Part shown: piece by piece, positions 48,060 through 62,552 of the stretch
How the letters are laid out: every line of letters starts with the position of its first letter
Numbering within the stretch: position 1 is the stretch's first letter
Assembly: GCA_029204225.1 (NCBI GenBank)
Contig: CM055097.1
Location: forward strand, 26,257,039-26,321,038
Direction of reading: 5' to 3'
DNA length: 64,000 nt
DNA from: Diphasiastrum complanatum
Taxonomy: Eukaryota; Streptophyta; Lycopodiopsida; Lycopodiales; Lycopodiaceae
Program-made: the position numbers and the translations under genes
The notes under the pieces: generated by a model
What the model was told of the DNA's origin: nothing
Database searches by the model: none
Seen by the model: only the letters and a program-made list of their open reading frames with translations

Positions 48060-48760
48060 CAACATTTTTCTCACCCAATTAGGGTTTGTGAAAAATTGCA
48101 AGAGCATTGATACTCCCACGGAGCATTTGTAAAGGATCCTATAAAAGGGGATGGAAGATCCTTCGAGGACATCACCCTCTATAGGAGTCTTATTGGCTTC
48201 CTTATATGGTTGACCATTCCTAGGCCGGATTTGAGCTTTAGTGTGCATTAATTGATTCGATTCATGCAAGAACCGAAAGTTTGTAATTGGAAATCTACCA
48301 AAAGAACCTTGAGATATGTTTTCTCTAAATTTGATTATGGATTGATCTATAGGATTTATCAATGGTTGCCTACTCGGATTCAGACTTTTCAAGTGACAAA
48401 GTGGATAGAAAGTCCACTTGGAGTGCTTATACTATCTTTCTTGGAGGCAATATTGTGTCTTGGTTATCCAAGAAACAAGATACTATATCTTTATCTTCAT
48501 GTACTTACAAGGCCCTTACAACTACTACTAAGGAGGTATTATGGATCAAAAGGCCACTTATGGAGCTCAACTGCATCAAGGATTAAGATCTACCCGTTGT
48601 CAAGTGTGACAACATCTCATCTCAAGCTCTTGACAATAATCCAGTTTTTCATGCAAGAAGCAAGCATATCAAGATAGCACACCATTTTGTAAGAGAAAAG
48701 GTTATTGGAGGAGAGATCATCTTGGAGCATATTGGATCATCTTCATGTATTGACAACCTT
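48060..48760 (+). pseudogene. Copia RT end and RNase H remnant
   Basis: The + strand reads SLIGFLIWLTIPRPDLSFSV, then MQEPKVCNWKSTKRTLRYVF, the last RT block. RNase H follows with AYSDSDFSSDKVDRKSTWSA, FLGGNIVSWLSKKQDTISLS and, after a shift, KCDNISSQALDNNPVFHAR and SKHIKIAHHFVREKV. The order matches the Copia C-terminus. Several stops are present, and the left part of the element is missing. Confidence 0.85.
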
Positions 48761-48829
48761 CCACCAAACCATTGCTCAAGAGTGCTTTTATCAAGTTTAG
48801 ATCTAATCTTGGCTTGATTTCAAAATCTA

Positions 48830-49613
48830 TGTTGAAATAGATAGATATCTTTTGAGGAGTGTGAAAATTGTAAAAGTCATCTATCTTGAGGTTTGGGGGT
48901 CCTATTTCAAAACCACTCATTGTACACTTGTAACTAAGTGATTAGGCCAAATTTAGAGTTGGATTAGCTCATGATAGTGTAGGCTACTTACACTTGGCTT
49001 GATGGCAGAGGTCTAGTGACATTACACCTCTTGATTTCATTTGTCAATTTGGACCAATCATATTGTAAGATGCACCAAACTGGTCCAATCAGAGGTGGCA
49101 TGTAAGTGGTCCAATGATGGTAAGAGGTGATTTTAGAGAGGTCCAATCATTGAGCTCCATTGCCACTCTTCATGGATCTGGAGCTACTATGAGTGAGAGT
49201 GAGATCGAGTCCACACTTAGTTTTTTGATGAGAGATTTGGAGTTTGCATGCTCCAACACTTGGATTCTTTTTCTCATTCTCTCTCTAAGCGAGAGTTTGA
49301 TGTAACATTATCTCTCTACCTAAGAGCAAACCAATTCTATACTTAGTTTTTTCATCCAAAGCTTCCTCTCATTATGTGTGATGAATGGTAAGTGATAGAT
49401 GCATGTATTGAGCGCTCTTGCATTAGGTTTTTGAAGCTAGATTGCTTGTATCTTGTGATAGATAGATCTAAGTGCCATCACACACACCTTAGGAGATCAT
49501 TCACATTGTTTGAGATGTCCTCACACGTGTGAAAAGTACACATCTCTCACTCTACCACATTTCTTTGTCTTTATAAAATCATTGTTTTGTGTTCGTTGCA
49601 TGTAGCCACAACA
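48830..49613 (+). mobile_element. Probable 3' LTR of the Copia remnant
   Basis: Begins TGTTGAAATAG and ends CCACAACA, giving the TGTTG...CAACA termini typical of Copia LTRs. It lies just after the RNase H tail. A purine tract before the left end is not convincing, so the left boundary may be off. No gene inside. Confidence 0.45.
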
Positions 49614-50563
49614 ATTTCCCATTTGAAAATAGAATCTAGATTTCAGTGTTAATGGCCATGAGGAAAATTAATCTAGTAAGATTTTACATTTAAGATACAT
49701 TTATTTTTTTAATTATAAAAAAATAATTTTGTATGGACAATTGTTGTTATATACTTTTGTAATTGGATTTTTTTATACATATTGATATAAAAGACTTATT
49801 ATTGGTCTTTTATAATGAATATAATTGCACAAAATTTAGCTCTATATATTTTAATATTTAGTCAAGAATAATTTTTTTTCTTGAAGTAAAAAGACTTCTA
49901 GGGATGAATGGAGTCAAAGTTTAGTACATAATAGATCCACTATATGGCTCCACTCTATCCAGAAAAAATTGATTTTTTTTTTTTAAATTTCTATCACCAA
50001 CATTGTTTTAGTAATTTTAGGACAATTCCAAGTCCCAATTTTTCCCCTTATGAGGTTCAACTGCACAAACTTGACAAAGACTTAAGCTTGAAGTTAAGTT
50101 CAAGCACACAAGCATCTACTAGAGAGGAAGAAAAATTTAATTCATCCCAAAACAAGAAAATTTTCCAATAAACCTCATAATAACCATGAATATGCACCTA
50201 GAAATAAACCTTGTTTGTGTGCATTTACTACAAAACTCCATAGGTGTTGACTAACATTAGGTCCCATTGTCTATTTTGAGGCCACAATTTCGACATAATT
50301 AACAAGGTAAATATCGACGTAAACCATTGAATTTTTTAATCTTTTTCTTTCAAGATACATCAATACCTACCTTAAAAAAAAAATGATTGAAAATGTTGTA
50401 GGTGAATATAGTTCAAAATTCATTTCTGTAGACGCGATCAATGTTGTAGAGCATTTATGCATCATATAAACCTATTGAAATCATGAAATGGATTTAATAA
50501 TGAATTTGGAAGTATTCGTACACACATTGTAAAATGTTGATTTGTAATTGTATAGACAACCAT
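49614..50563. other. Gene-free AT-rich stretch
   Basis: A 75-aa open frame at 49944-50171 has charged, Ser-rich composition and no domain I recognise. Nothing else is visible. Confidence 0.4.
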
Positions 50564-52770
50564 TGTTGAATTTACTGAAATTTTGGACCAAGAATGGATC
50601 TACAAGCGATCCACAAGAGGTGTTGGATGCTAGTTAGATTGATCATCCACAAATCTGATGCCTAGCTCTTGACCTAGATCAATTTTATGCACTTAACTAG
50701 CAAGAACAACAAGTAAATTGAACAAACTAATTGATGAGCAGCCTCACACATGTGAAAACTTGTCACTGTACAGACAATGGACAAAGAGTGAAGTAAATTA
50801 CCTATGGATAGCATTCATTGCAAAAGATCACAACACAAATAGTGAAAATAACATGAATTTGTCTCAAAATCAAGATCTCTCATCAGATTGTACAAAATTA
50901 GATTTTGAAGATCAGCTTACTAATGATGAAGCTATAGGAGATATTTGGGTAGAATTAGAGATAGACTCATTTGGTTTGGCGGATGCATGATGATGCGGCA
51001 AATGATAATGATGAACCACCAAATGAATAAGTGAGACAGCAGGATGTATTTCAACTCATTGTAATAGTAATCATATTGCTCACACATGTGATTACACCTT
51101 GTTAATTGACTAGTTGACATCAAACAAGAAGTCAACGCATGTGAGTACACAATTTGTGCTCATCATTTTTTTATGATACATAAATTTCTTTATTCACTTG
51201 TGCATATGGCAACCAGTGTTGATAGAAAATGGAATTCAATGTCTTGATAGGTAACAAATTCCAAAAGTGAGATCCATTTACATTCTATTTTATACCGTGG
51301 TTTATACCGAGGGTCCTTTTTTTTCATCAGTCTCAGTATTACCCTCGATTAGCAGAGTGTCCTGGAATGCCTCTTGCCACCTTGACCCGCTTTATAACCC
51401 TCCCTATATGCCTCTCTATAACCCTCTCCATAAATGTTTCAAAAACAAGTTCAAATTTGATAGGCTTATACCAAGGCCAAACACCGGGCCTGAGGCTCGA
51501 GCATTCCGCTCCCCCCGCAACTTATTCTAAAAACTATCTTTCAAGAAAATGCTAAAAAAGAGCCTTGGAACATCCTCCTGTAGTGATCCTTGAATTGTTG
51601 TTGGATTCATAAATCCCTTTCAATGAATCTGAAGCCTCCTTGGCCAAGATACAAGATGATACCTCTTTCAAGAGGTTATTGCTCACATTCATCTTGATGC
51701 AATGTAAGGCCAATCTAGCCTTTTTCTTGTATCTAATTTGCTCTTGCCCACCAAGAGGTTCATTCTCATCTTCTTGGACAATGTCGTAGAGATCATGGAG
51801 CAGCAAGAGTGACTTCATTCTCACTTTCCATATGGAATAATTTGTGGATGTAGGCCTCTCATTGGCTTCTAACAAGAATCCACCCATGGATGCCATTATG
51901 AATTATTTTGCTCTTGAAATTCACAAAGATTTCACTATTTGGAATGATCTAAGGTAGACTTATAGCACTCAAAATGCTTCTAGTCTTGGCCCAATCAATC
52001 TAGCACAAAGCTTGAATGATGGTACAATGAGATCAATACACAAATCTAGCAAATCACTCCCTAGATCTATGATTTTTGGCAATCAACACTCTAATTCTCA
52101 CCACTCCCTATCAAGATCTGAAAAATGACTTTTTGAGGCCTGATTCAAGCTCTCAAACATTCCCATTAATGATCCATTCCAAGTTCTAGTCATTGATATA
52201 GAAACTATGAAGCTTGATCTAGACAATGCATCAAAAAATTTCAAAAATGGATGAGTGTGTGAATTATGGGACAAATTCGCACTCAAAAGATAGGTTCAGT
52301 ATAGTCCTACATGTGTGAACAATACACCTGCAACCAACAATCAAATTTGATCCAAAAAATTTGAAGCTATCACTTACTTCTAGCTCGCCCTCTCAAAACT
52401 AGATCAAAACTCAAAACTTACTAATTTTGGGTGTGATTATTGATCAATTAACTAGCCTCTTGTACTTAGCTCTGATACCATGTTGAATTTACTACAATCG
52501 ATTCACAAGAGGTGTTGGATGCTAGTTAGATTGATCATCCACAAATATAATGCTTAGATCTTGATCTAGATCAATTTTATGCACTTAACTAGCAAGAACA
52601 ACATGTGAATTGATCAAACTAATTGATGAGCAGCCTCACACATGTGAACCTATCACTGTATGGACAGTGGACTTTAGTGAAGTAAATTACCTATGGATAG
52701 CATTCAATTCCAAAGATCACAACACAAATAGTGAAATAGCATGGATTTGCCTCAAAATCAAGATCTCTCA
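50564..52770 (-). mobile_element. Internally deleted Copia element, minus strand
   Basis: Direct repeats of about 300 bp, 50564-50882 and 52481-52770, both start TGTTGAATTTACT and end GATCTCTCA (TG...CA). They are probable LTRs. Just left of the right-hand one is the minus-strand primer-binding site TGGTATCAGAGCTAAG (52480-52465). Only gag is readable between them; pol is absent. Target duplications do not match. Intermediate sequence shows no other gene. Confidence 0.7.
51552..51896 (-). pseudogene. Copia gag N-terminal part
   Basis: A 114-aa frame starting MASMGGFLLEANERPTSTNY, then SIWKVRMKSLLLLHDLYDIV and ALHCIKMNVSNNLLKEV, matches the Copia Gag N-terminal domain (YxxWKxxMxxxL). It ends shortly after the ESNNN segment. 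It lies ~570 bp after the primer-binding site in the same orientation. Confidence 0.8.
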
Positions 52771-54016
52771 AAAACTTTTGCTATCTAACTAAAAATAAAT
52801 GCATTTAAGACTACCATCCACATGCGGGAATAGGCTCCACACGTGTGGGATCAAGTTATGTACAAATAATCATAGATCAAAAGCTAGAATTTGACAATTT
52901 TAATAGTTATGATATATATTTGTTTGCAAAAAGACAAAAAAAAATTATTACTGAAAGAGATGATGACTTAATAGTAGATTGTGGAGGTAAACGTATAGGA
53001 TCTGCCTATATTAGAACCAATCTTTTTTTTTTTATCAAATTCTTGATGTAGAAGACGATAACTTCAAAAGGACATGAAATTACATCTAGAAAAAAAAAAC
53101 AAAAAAAAGACTAAAGTACGAAGATTCATTTCAAATATCGAGTCCTTTTATCTTTAATGGTATCATCATCATCATCTTCTACTTCATATTTAGATTTGAA
53201 TATTTCATGGTCCTTGTAACATGCGAAGGAAGTAGAACACAAGTATAAAATTATATACATGTACAACCTTACCTTTTTTTTAAATAAGATTACTATATTT
53301 AATTACATCAGAATAGATATGCACAAAAATGAGCGAGAAGATAACTTGAAACACATTACACTATGACTACACACAGGGGGGCCAAACATTGAAGCCATAT
53401 TTTGAAATCATTAATTCGTCAACCAATGAACAAACTTACTTCACAAAAAAGCCATTCCCAAACTCAAATACTAATGATGACACATTAAATTTAGAGATTG
53501 CATTCAAGGGCATTGCATAAAAGTATAAGAGGTTCATGCTTCGGTTATCTAACATAAGTGTATCTTTAGCAAAGTGTTGTATGATCATTGTAGCATGGGA
53601 CCTTTCTTTTGTAACAATCTTCTTAACCCTTAGGGAGATTGAATTTTTGTTGCTAAATTTGTATCCATGTGCTTGGCTATTCCCATTACAGTGTATTTGC
53701 TTAACCAAAGTAGGAAAATGGCTTTCATTTGATAAAGGTATGTCCATAAGAGACTGGGTCTTTTGTGTGCTAGTCATGCATGTATCAATAGACATAGAAA
53801 GTTAGTAAAGTTACATTAGGTGGGAAAGGTAATCACATCATATGTGATGATTCAAAAATATAAGGTAAATCAACTGAGGCCCCCACCAAAGCTTGAAGGA
53901 ATTTTGATTTGCTTATCTCAACCTCCAAGATGCTAATCTTTTTGTATCTAGTGATCAGCTTACAATGAAAACTTGTTTAAAGATTGCCACATTGCTTTAG
54001 AGAAAATAAAAATTTA
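52771..54016. other. Gene-free stretch
   Basis: No gene recognised. Opposed open frames at 53436-53805 overlap each other and have no domain. A short (ATC)n lies near 53160. Confidence 0.4.
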
Positions 54017-54680
54017 AGGCTTCCTATTCTGCTTGTGATTGCTTGGAACATAAAAACGATCAACATAGAGTTTTTTTTTGCTTGCAATGACATGAATATG
54101 CTCGATGTAATTGCTATTAAAAGATGAAACAACAATCCCTATACGAACTTGGTGGTAAGCAGGAATTATTCTTGAACATGTTAAAAAGATTGTGACATAT
54201 GCTACATGAAGACAAGTTTTTCATTATTTCACTTCTTGCAAACTTTATAATACAAATATAAACTGCTCCAAGATATTGTAACATCTTGTTTTGAAGTTGA
54301 AGATTTTCTATATTAAAAGGTTGCCACGTCATTTTTATGGAGAAAAAAAGGACTTGAAGGCTTCCGGAACATTCTACATATGACTGCTTGGAACATAACA
54401 AAGATTCAACATTAAAATGTTTGTTTCTTGGATTTTTGCAATGATCAACACATTTGCTAAATATGAAACAACAATCCATATCGACATATGAAGGTGGTAA
54501 GTAGGAAAAATAATTGAAAAATGATAAAAAGCTTTTATCTCAATGTAACATATGGTAGATGAAGACAAGTTCAAGTCATTACTCCCTTTCTCGCAAACTT
54601 TACAATACATACATAAATATTAATATAACATGCTGTGAATATTTTTTGAAGTTGGCATTTCCTATATTTTGTATCTTGTT
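54017..54680. repeat. Tandem duplication, ~345-bp unit x2
   Basis: Units 54017-~54355 and ~54356-54680 share AAGGCTTCC, TGCTTGGAACATAA, ATGAAACAACAATCC, GGTGGTAAG(C/T)AGGAA, ATGAAGACAAGTT, CTTGCAAACTTTA-like and TTTTGAAGTTG in the same order. They are diverged by many substitutions and indels, so the duplication is old. Confidence 0.8.
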
Positions 54681-56686
<2,006 letters not shown>

Positions 56687-56741
56687 CAACATCACATGGA
56701 ACACTAGTTTCACTAGAAAATTTGATAGGACTATGAATATG

Positions 56742-57560
56742 TCACATGTATGGAGAGCACAAAGCAGATCTTGATGCGTCATCACCTTCTCCTGCAGCAA
56801 GCTTGGTGAAAAGATCAATAATATTTGGACAATTCTTTTGACAGCCTTCACTGCAGAATTGGCCAGCAAAATTGTGCTCCAGGAAACCATCAGTGGATAA
56901 TCCCACTGACATTCTGTCCACCCCACAAGATCTCATGCATTCATCACTTTCTATCCATTCCTCAGCCTTTTCTGCCATGATAGTGGACGTCTGCAGCACC
57001 ACAACAATCAAGTAGCTTTAGTGAGAAGTTTTCTAGTACATGTCAAATCTTTTCTTTTCTTCTTCTTACTTGCGGGAGTTTCCTGCAGAATTGCAAAGAA
57101 ACAATGACAACGTGTACGTCAGATTGGAGTTCGCTTGCCATATACCTGACATTCATATAATGGGCTCCCACTTTTTGTTCTGTATTTTTCTAACACGCAA
57201 CGAGCACCTGACGACGATACAGCAAAAGCACAATCTTCCACGGGTAATTCTTCGCAGTCTATATTTGCTGTACCAATAACACGGATAGAAGAGAAAACCA
57301 GGTTAATACGTCCACAAAATTCGGGTAGACTCTAGAGTTCATGCTATAGTATGAAAAATTTGATTCGTGCTTTGCGCAGTTACTGTTGCTAGTTTGAAAT
57401 TCTTAAATCAAATTACAAGTTCGATGTGATATCGATGCAGTTTTAAGTTGAAATAGAATAGATTTTTCAACTTACCATATGCGCCAATCGTATAGAGCGA
57501 AATTAGAGAAATGCCTATCAACAACCATTCTGTTGAGAAATACATCTTTGTAGAATGCAT
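56742..57560 (-). CDS. PAR1-family secreted cysteine-rich protein, three exons
   Basis: PAR1 (photoassimilate-responsive protein 1) proteins are small, secreted and cysteine-rich, with roles that remain poorly defined. Exons: 57560-57476, 57267-57146, 56990-56742 (85+122+249 = 456 nt, 151 aa), with clean GT/AG introns and matching phases. Residues 6-28 form a hydrophobic signal peptide (WLLIGISLISLYTIGAYA). The family motifs CEELPVEDCAFAVSSSGARC (33-52), ESDECMRSCGVDRMSVGLS (83-101) and CSEGCQKNCPNIIDLF (115-130) are all present. Ten of eleven cysteines lie in the conserved body. The C-terminus after LAAGEG is short (DDASRSALCSPYM) compared with usual ~175-190-aa members. Start could also be Met6. 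Confidence 0.88.
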
Positions 57561-58017
57561 GTGTTGAGATGGTTCAGCTGTGCAATACACAAAAAGGCAA
57601 GAGCTTCACACAGAGAAAGATAGCAAAATTGTACAAAGCAGTACGATATGAGCACACTTCGAGTTTTGCAGACGTAAAGGGACGGAGCCTGGGTCTCTCT
57701 GCCAGCTCGTTGATGCCACTACTGACAAGATGTGAAGGAGGAGCTCAAGACATCAAGATGGAGCTTGTAGCTCTCATGCCTTGGATCATTTGTAAGAGTT
57801 CTGGAATCTGGAATCCATGAACGTCTACGTATATAGACGTTAGGTGGATGAATTGGGCTTCAGCTGCGCCGAGTGTTAGTGCATATGCATGGCGAATGCC
57901 AAATTAGCGTGGACTGTTGCATATCCCATCTCGAAGCCGGTGCCAGCGATCACGTTGGCTGGTGCACTTGCCGTTTCCGCAGCAATTGCCGTTTCCAAAG
58001 CTCTATATATACATATC

Positions 58018-58078
<61 letters not shown>

Positions 58079-58499
58079 GAAGAAGTCGCGGTTGGGAGAG
58101 GCGTGTTCCTTGCTTTGGAACATATAACATGTGAGCTTCCATCCAAATAATTTTTTGTAAACAAAGCAAAGCTTAATCTCCAAGTCAATAGTACCCAAGA
58201 CTTTCATCTCCTTGCTTGTTCTAATTTCAACCAAGAAACCAAGAAATCATGTGCATCTCCAACATGAATCACATGTAAGTAGTGAACTTACATTTGCCTA
58301 TACAATCAACACTATGCCTAAGACATATTGGACAATGTATATAGTATGCTAAGCGTAATGCATCATGCACATTGAAGATTGCATGGATTGCAACTTCAAG
58401 CCCTTTGCAAGTTGTAGCTAAGCTTCAACCATATTAAGATATCAAAACGACAAGCCTATATCATAATAGCAATGCATCATATCATTATACCATTTTAAC
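57561..58499. other. PAR1 upstream region and microsatellites
   Basis: No gene. A (TA)n at about 58006-58036 followed directly by (GA)n at 58037-58076. The open frames across the microsatellite are artefacts. Confidence 0.6.
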
Positions 58500-58725
58500 A
58501 CAAGACCCAGAACGTGTTCTAAGGTGGCAACATTCCAGAAGGGTCGTTCTAGAACGCTAGCATTTAGAAACCCGAAATGTTTTAGATGAGTTGTTTGACA
58601 CCCATATCAAAAAAACAAAATTTACGTTTCGAGATTACGTTCCAGGACAAAATTCCAGAATGTGTTCCGAGATGCATATTTGTTGTCCACATTCTAAAAT
58701 GCATCCCAGAACACGTGACACCATC
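58500..58725. mobile_element. MITE-like cluster of GTTCT/AGAAC palindromes
   Basis: AGAACGTGTTCTA, GTCGTTCTAGAACGC, ACGTTTCGAGATTACGTTCC, AGAATGTGTTCCGAGA and CCCAGAACACGTG occur within 200 bp, and CTAAGGTGGCAAC near 58518 resembles the CTTAGTTGCC terminus of the element at 37784. Clear paired ends were not found. Confidence 0.4.
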
Positions 58726-59939
58726 TATCATATTGTTGATGGCATGTATGAGTAGCAACACTATTGCAAGAAAGGGTTATATATGTATATATAGATATGT
58801 GCTTGTGTCTCTAATGACACCATTCATCATGACATTGTGTGTAGATATGCATTAATCTACACGAAATAGTTAAAACAACATATATTATATCATTCTTATA
58901 TCTTTGATACGAATTTGATGCATATTCATGGGGTGCTCAGCAAAGTTTGAGATGGTAAGTGCTATGTTATTCATGTGAACATCAAAATCTCTCAAAGAAG
59001 AACTACTTATCTTGTTGTGATATATGGTCTAGGTACTCAATTTGAAACTATTTCAATATCATTTGAATTTTCCTCACACTCTCTATTTCATGTGCTATTC
59101 ATGGTGGATCCATCCAAAAGTATCATGAGTTGCATACTTTGCACTTGTTTGTTGCCTAGCTATCTTTATTGCTCACCCCCTATTGCACCTGACATAAATT
59201 TTGCGATCTCTTCTTCCCCATACTATCACCCATTTCATCTAATGATCAATATGACATCCCATGCATTGTTACATTTACTTACCTGGTTTTAAATGTTTTG
59301 TTGTGAGAAGTGGACTCACTTCCAACCCTTCATATCCATTATAGTTCTACATTGATTAGAGCTATGTTTGGGTCACACATGTCACCCAACTCTTTCTTTA
59401 AGAAGACACTTTCTTTGATGAAGCAAGATCCTCACGTTACACCATTTTATTGCTAGAGATCATTGAACTAACTTGAAACATTTTAAAGAGTAAATAAAAA
59501 AGATATGATTATATCTCATCTCACTTCACATATGTTAATTCTGCCATACCAGATCTGATCCTTTTGGGCAGTCCAGCATAGTATTTTGCCATGATGATCC
59601 GTTCAGAGATCATTGGTTACAATCCTTCACTAATTGGATGATTCGATAGGTGTAGTCTCGGATTATTTCATTAGGGAACTTTTTTAGTTTAGATAATCCT
59701 GCATTGGTGGTCTCCATAGTTCAGCACTAGAATGTCGCAAAGTAGCTGGTTGGTGAATTGCTTCAAGGTTTGCTCAAGGACTTTGGTGTTCCAACCTCGT
59801 TTTTTTTTTTGTTTTGGAGATGGAGAAGAAGAAGAAGAGAAGAGAATCAGTAAATGGTGGATCAGTATGGATGAGATTTCTGCAAGAGTTCTTGATGGAC
59901 AGATTTGTCAAGATCTTGAAAAAACTCAGTTTTTTGGCA
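58726..59939. other. Gene-free stretch with possible Copia gag fragment
   Basis: At 58975-59292 the + frame reads RRTTYLVVIYGLGTQFETIS and continues through LFHVLFMVDPSKSIMSC, faintly like the Copia Gag 'I..GLg..y..f..si' block. No knuckle or protease follows, so support is weak. Nothing else is recognised. Confidence 0.3.
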
Positions 59940-62060
59940 CTTTTCTTAGATATTTCAAAATTTAACCATTGGATCTTCACAAAAATTTTACAATAGTCAG
60001 ATCTAGGTTAGATTTATCTATAAAAATATTTGCGAAGGTTACTTCCTAGAAGATCTCAAAAAATCATGGAAAAAGTACATTTTTTTTAGCCGGAAAGGGG
60101 GGGGGGGTGTGGTTGGGGTTTGCAAAATTTTACGATTTTCTGGGAACAAACCCTTGCAGACTAGTATGCACTTGTATCTAGGTCAGATTCACCTGCTCAC
60201 CAAGCTGCAAGAGTTACTTTCCAAGGAATCTCAAAAATCTTGAAAAAAGTGCTTTTTTTTGGGGGTTTCTTGGCAGAATTTTAAGATTTTCTGGGAACAA
60301 ACCCTTGCAGACTAGTATGCACTTGTATTTAAGTCAGATTCACCTGCTCACAAAGCTACAAGAGTTACTTCCCAAGGAAACTCAAAAAATCTTGAAAAAA
60401 GTGCATTTTTTTGGGGTTTCTTTTCCAAAATTTTAAGATTTTCTGGAAACAAACCCTCGTTGACTAGTATACACTTCTATCTAAGTCAGATTTACTTTCA
60501 CAAAGCTGCAAGGGTTACTTCCCAAGGAAACTCAAAAAATCCTGAAAAAAGTGCATTTTTTTAGGGTTGTTTTGCAAAATTTTAAGATTTTCTGGGAACA
60601 AACCCTCGCAGACTGGTATGCATTTGTATCTAGGTCAGATTCACCTGCTCACCAAGCTACGAGAGTTACTTCCCAAAGAAACTCAAAAAATCTTAAAAAA
60701 AGTGCATTTTTTGGGGGGTGTTTTGGCCAAATTTTGAGATTTTCTAATCTTTGCAAGTTGGTATGTGTTTGTATCTGAGTCAAATCCACTTGCTTACCAA
60801 GCTGCGAGAGTTACTTCCCTAGGAAAAATTAAAAAATTTGTTGTCTGAGAAGGTTCTAGGCCACTTTTTGGCACTTTTTCTTAGATATTTCAAAATCTAA
60901 CCATTGGATCTTCACAAAATTTTTACAATAGTCAGATCTAGGTTAGATCTATCTATAAAAATATTTGCGAAGTTTACTTCCCAGTAGATCTCAAGAAATC
61001 ATGGAAAAAGTACATTTTTTTTGGGCGAGAAGGGGGGGGGGTGTTTTGCAAAATTTTACGATTTTCTCGGAACAAACCCTTGCAGACTAGTATGCACTTG
61101 TATCTAGGTCAAATTCACCTGCTCACCAAGCTGCGAGAGTTACTTCCCAAGGAATCTCAAAAAATCTTGAAAAAAGTGCATTTTTTTGGGGGTTTCTTGG
61201 CAAAATTTTAAGATTTTCTGGGAACAAACCCTTGCAGACTAGTATGCACTTGTATTTAAGTCAGATTCACCTACTCACAAAGCTGCAAGAGTTACTTCCC
61301 AAGGAAACTCAAAAGATCTTGAAAAAAGTGCATTTTTTTGGGGTTTCTTATCCAAAATTTTAAGATTTTCTGGAAACAAACCCTCGTTGACTGGTATACA
61401 CTTGTATCTAAGTCAGATTTACTTGCTCACAAAGCTGCAAGGGTTACTTCCCAAGGAAACTCAAAAAATCCTGAAAAAAGTGCATTTTTTTAGGGTTGTT
61501 TTGCAAAATTTTAAGATTTTCTGGGAACAAACCCTCGCAGACTGGTATGCATTTGTATCTAGGTCAGATTCACCTGCTCACCAAGCTGCGAGAGATACTT
61601 TCCAAGGAAACTCAAAAAAATCTTAAAAAAAGTGCACTTTTTGGAGGTGTTTTGGCCAAATTTTGAGATTTTCTAATCTTTGCAAGCTAGTATGTGTTTG
61701 TATCTTAGTCAAATCCACTTGCTTACCAAGCTGCGAGAGTTACTTCCCCGGGAAACTCAAAAATTTGTTGTCTGAGAAGGTTCTAGGCCACTTTTTGCTC
61801 TTGGGAACCTTCATAGGGGGAATTTTTTTAGGATCTAACTCTTGCAAACTTCTCTGTGTCCTTGTCTCAGTGAGATGGAACTTCATAGAGCTCTGCAAAG
61901 GTTACTTCCCAAGGAAACTCTAAAATTTGTTCTCTGAGAAGGTTCTAGGCCACTTTTTGCTCTTGGGAACCTTCATAGGGGCACTTTTTTTGGGATCTAA
62001 CTCTCGCAGACTTCTCTGTGTCCTTGTCTCAGTGAGATGGAACTTCAGATAGCTCTGCGA
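59940..62060. repeat. Higher-order tandem array (~150-bp monomer, ~930-bp super-unit)
   Basis: Monomers contain CTTGCAGACTAGTATGCACT, GCTGC(A/G)AGAGTTACTTCCC, AAAAAGTGCATTTTTT and TTTTAAGATTTTCTGGGAAC. The GCAGACTAGTATG landmark recurs near 60153, 60306, 60455, 60603 and 60752, then near 61080, 61232, 61384, 61532 and 61681. A non-monomer segment (TTAGATATTTCAAAAT...) at 59946 and 60881 starts each super-unit. Two further diverged monomers (CTTCTCTGTGTCCTTGTCTC) lie near 61855 and 62008. Poly-G runs occur near 60105 and 61031. Confidence 0.85.
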
Positions 62061-62515
62061 AGGTTATTTTTGAGTTTTGATTTTTTTTTTTTTACAGAAA
62101 TTTTTGAATTTTTTTTTGGGTTTTTCTCTGTACCCTGGAGCTGCTGCCAGTCATGCAAAGGTTCATGCCCACTGGTTTTTGAGAAATCAAAATCTGATGA
62201 GATTTTGCCTCTCCTTTTCCCTCCAAAAACAGATTTTGAGCTTTTTTCTAATTTTTATGGATTAACAAAGGGATACCGGGTGCTTGGATCTGATCCTCCC
62301 ACCTCACAATCTCTCCCTACAACACTTTAAACAAAAAATCAACACAAAAATGGCAAAATCTCGAAAAATAGCAAAACTAACACTAACTCACACTAATCTA
62401 ACCCCAAAAATTTTGATTTTTTAGGTGAAAGAGAATGGTGAGAGAGAAAAAAAAAAAAAAAAAGAGGGAGAGAGAGAAAGAGATTAAGAAAACTTTGCGG
62501 CGAAGAGAGTGTGTG
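62061..62515 (-). mobile_element. Gypsy leader between array and primer site
   Basis: No gene. A T-rich stretch, then an A-rich and GA-rich run at 62443-62480. Open frames here are low complexity. It belongs to the same minus-strand leader as the array. Confidence 0.4.
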
Positions 62516-62540
62516 GCGCTCCCCGGCAACGACACCATTG
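62516..62540 (-). other. Gypsy primer-binding-site-like sequence, minus strand
   Basis: The minus strand reads GGTGTCGTTGCCGGGGAGCG, close to the TTGGCGCCGTTGCCGGGGA sequence of Athila/Tat-type Gypsy elements. It is followed by GCCAC. It adjoins the LTR-like terminus ATGCTACA (minus strand, 62560-62553), as at 4563-4593 on the plus strand. Confidence 0.55.
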
Positions 62541-62552
62541 TCGTGTCGTCGA

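Noticed and set aside
58006-58076. TATA-plus-GA tract as a core promoter
   Set aside because: It is a perfect compound microsatellite with no gene downstream on either strand within 1 kb in a fitting orientation, apart from PAR1 about 450 bp away on the minus strand.
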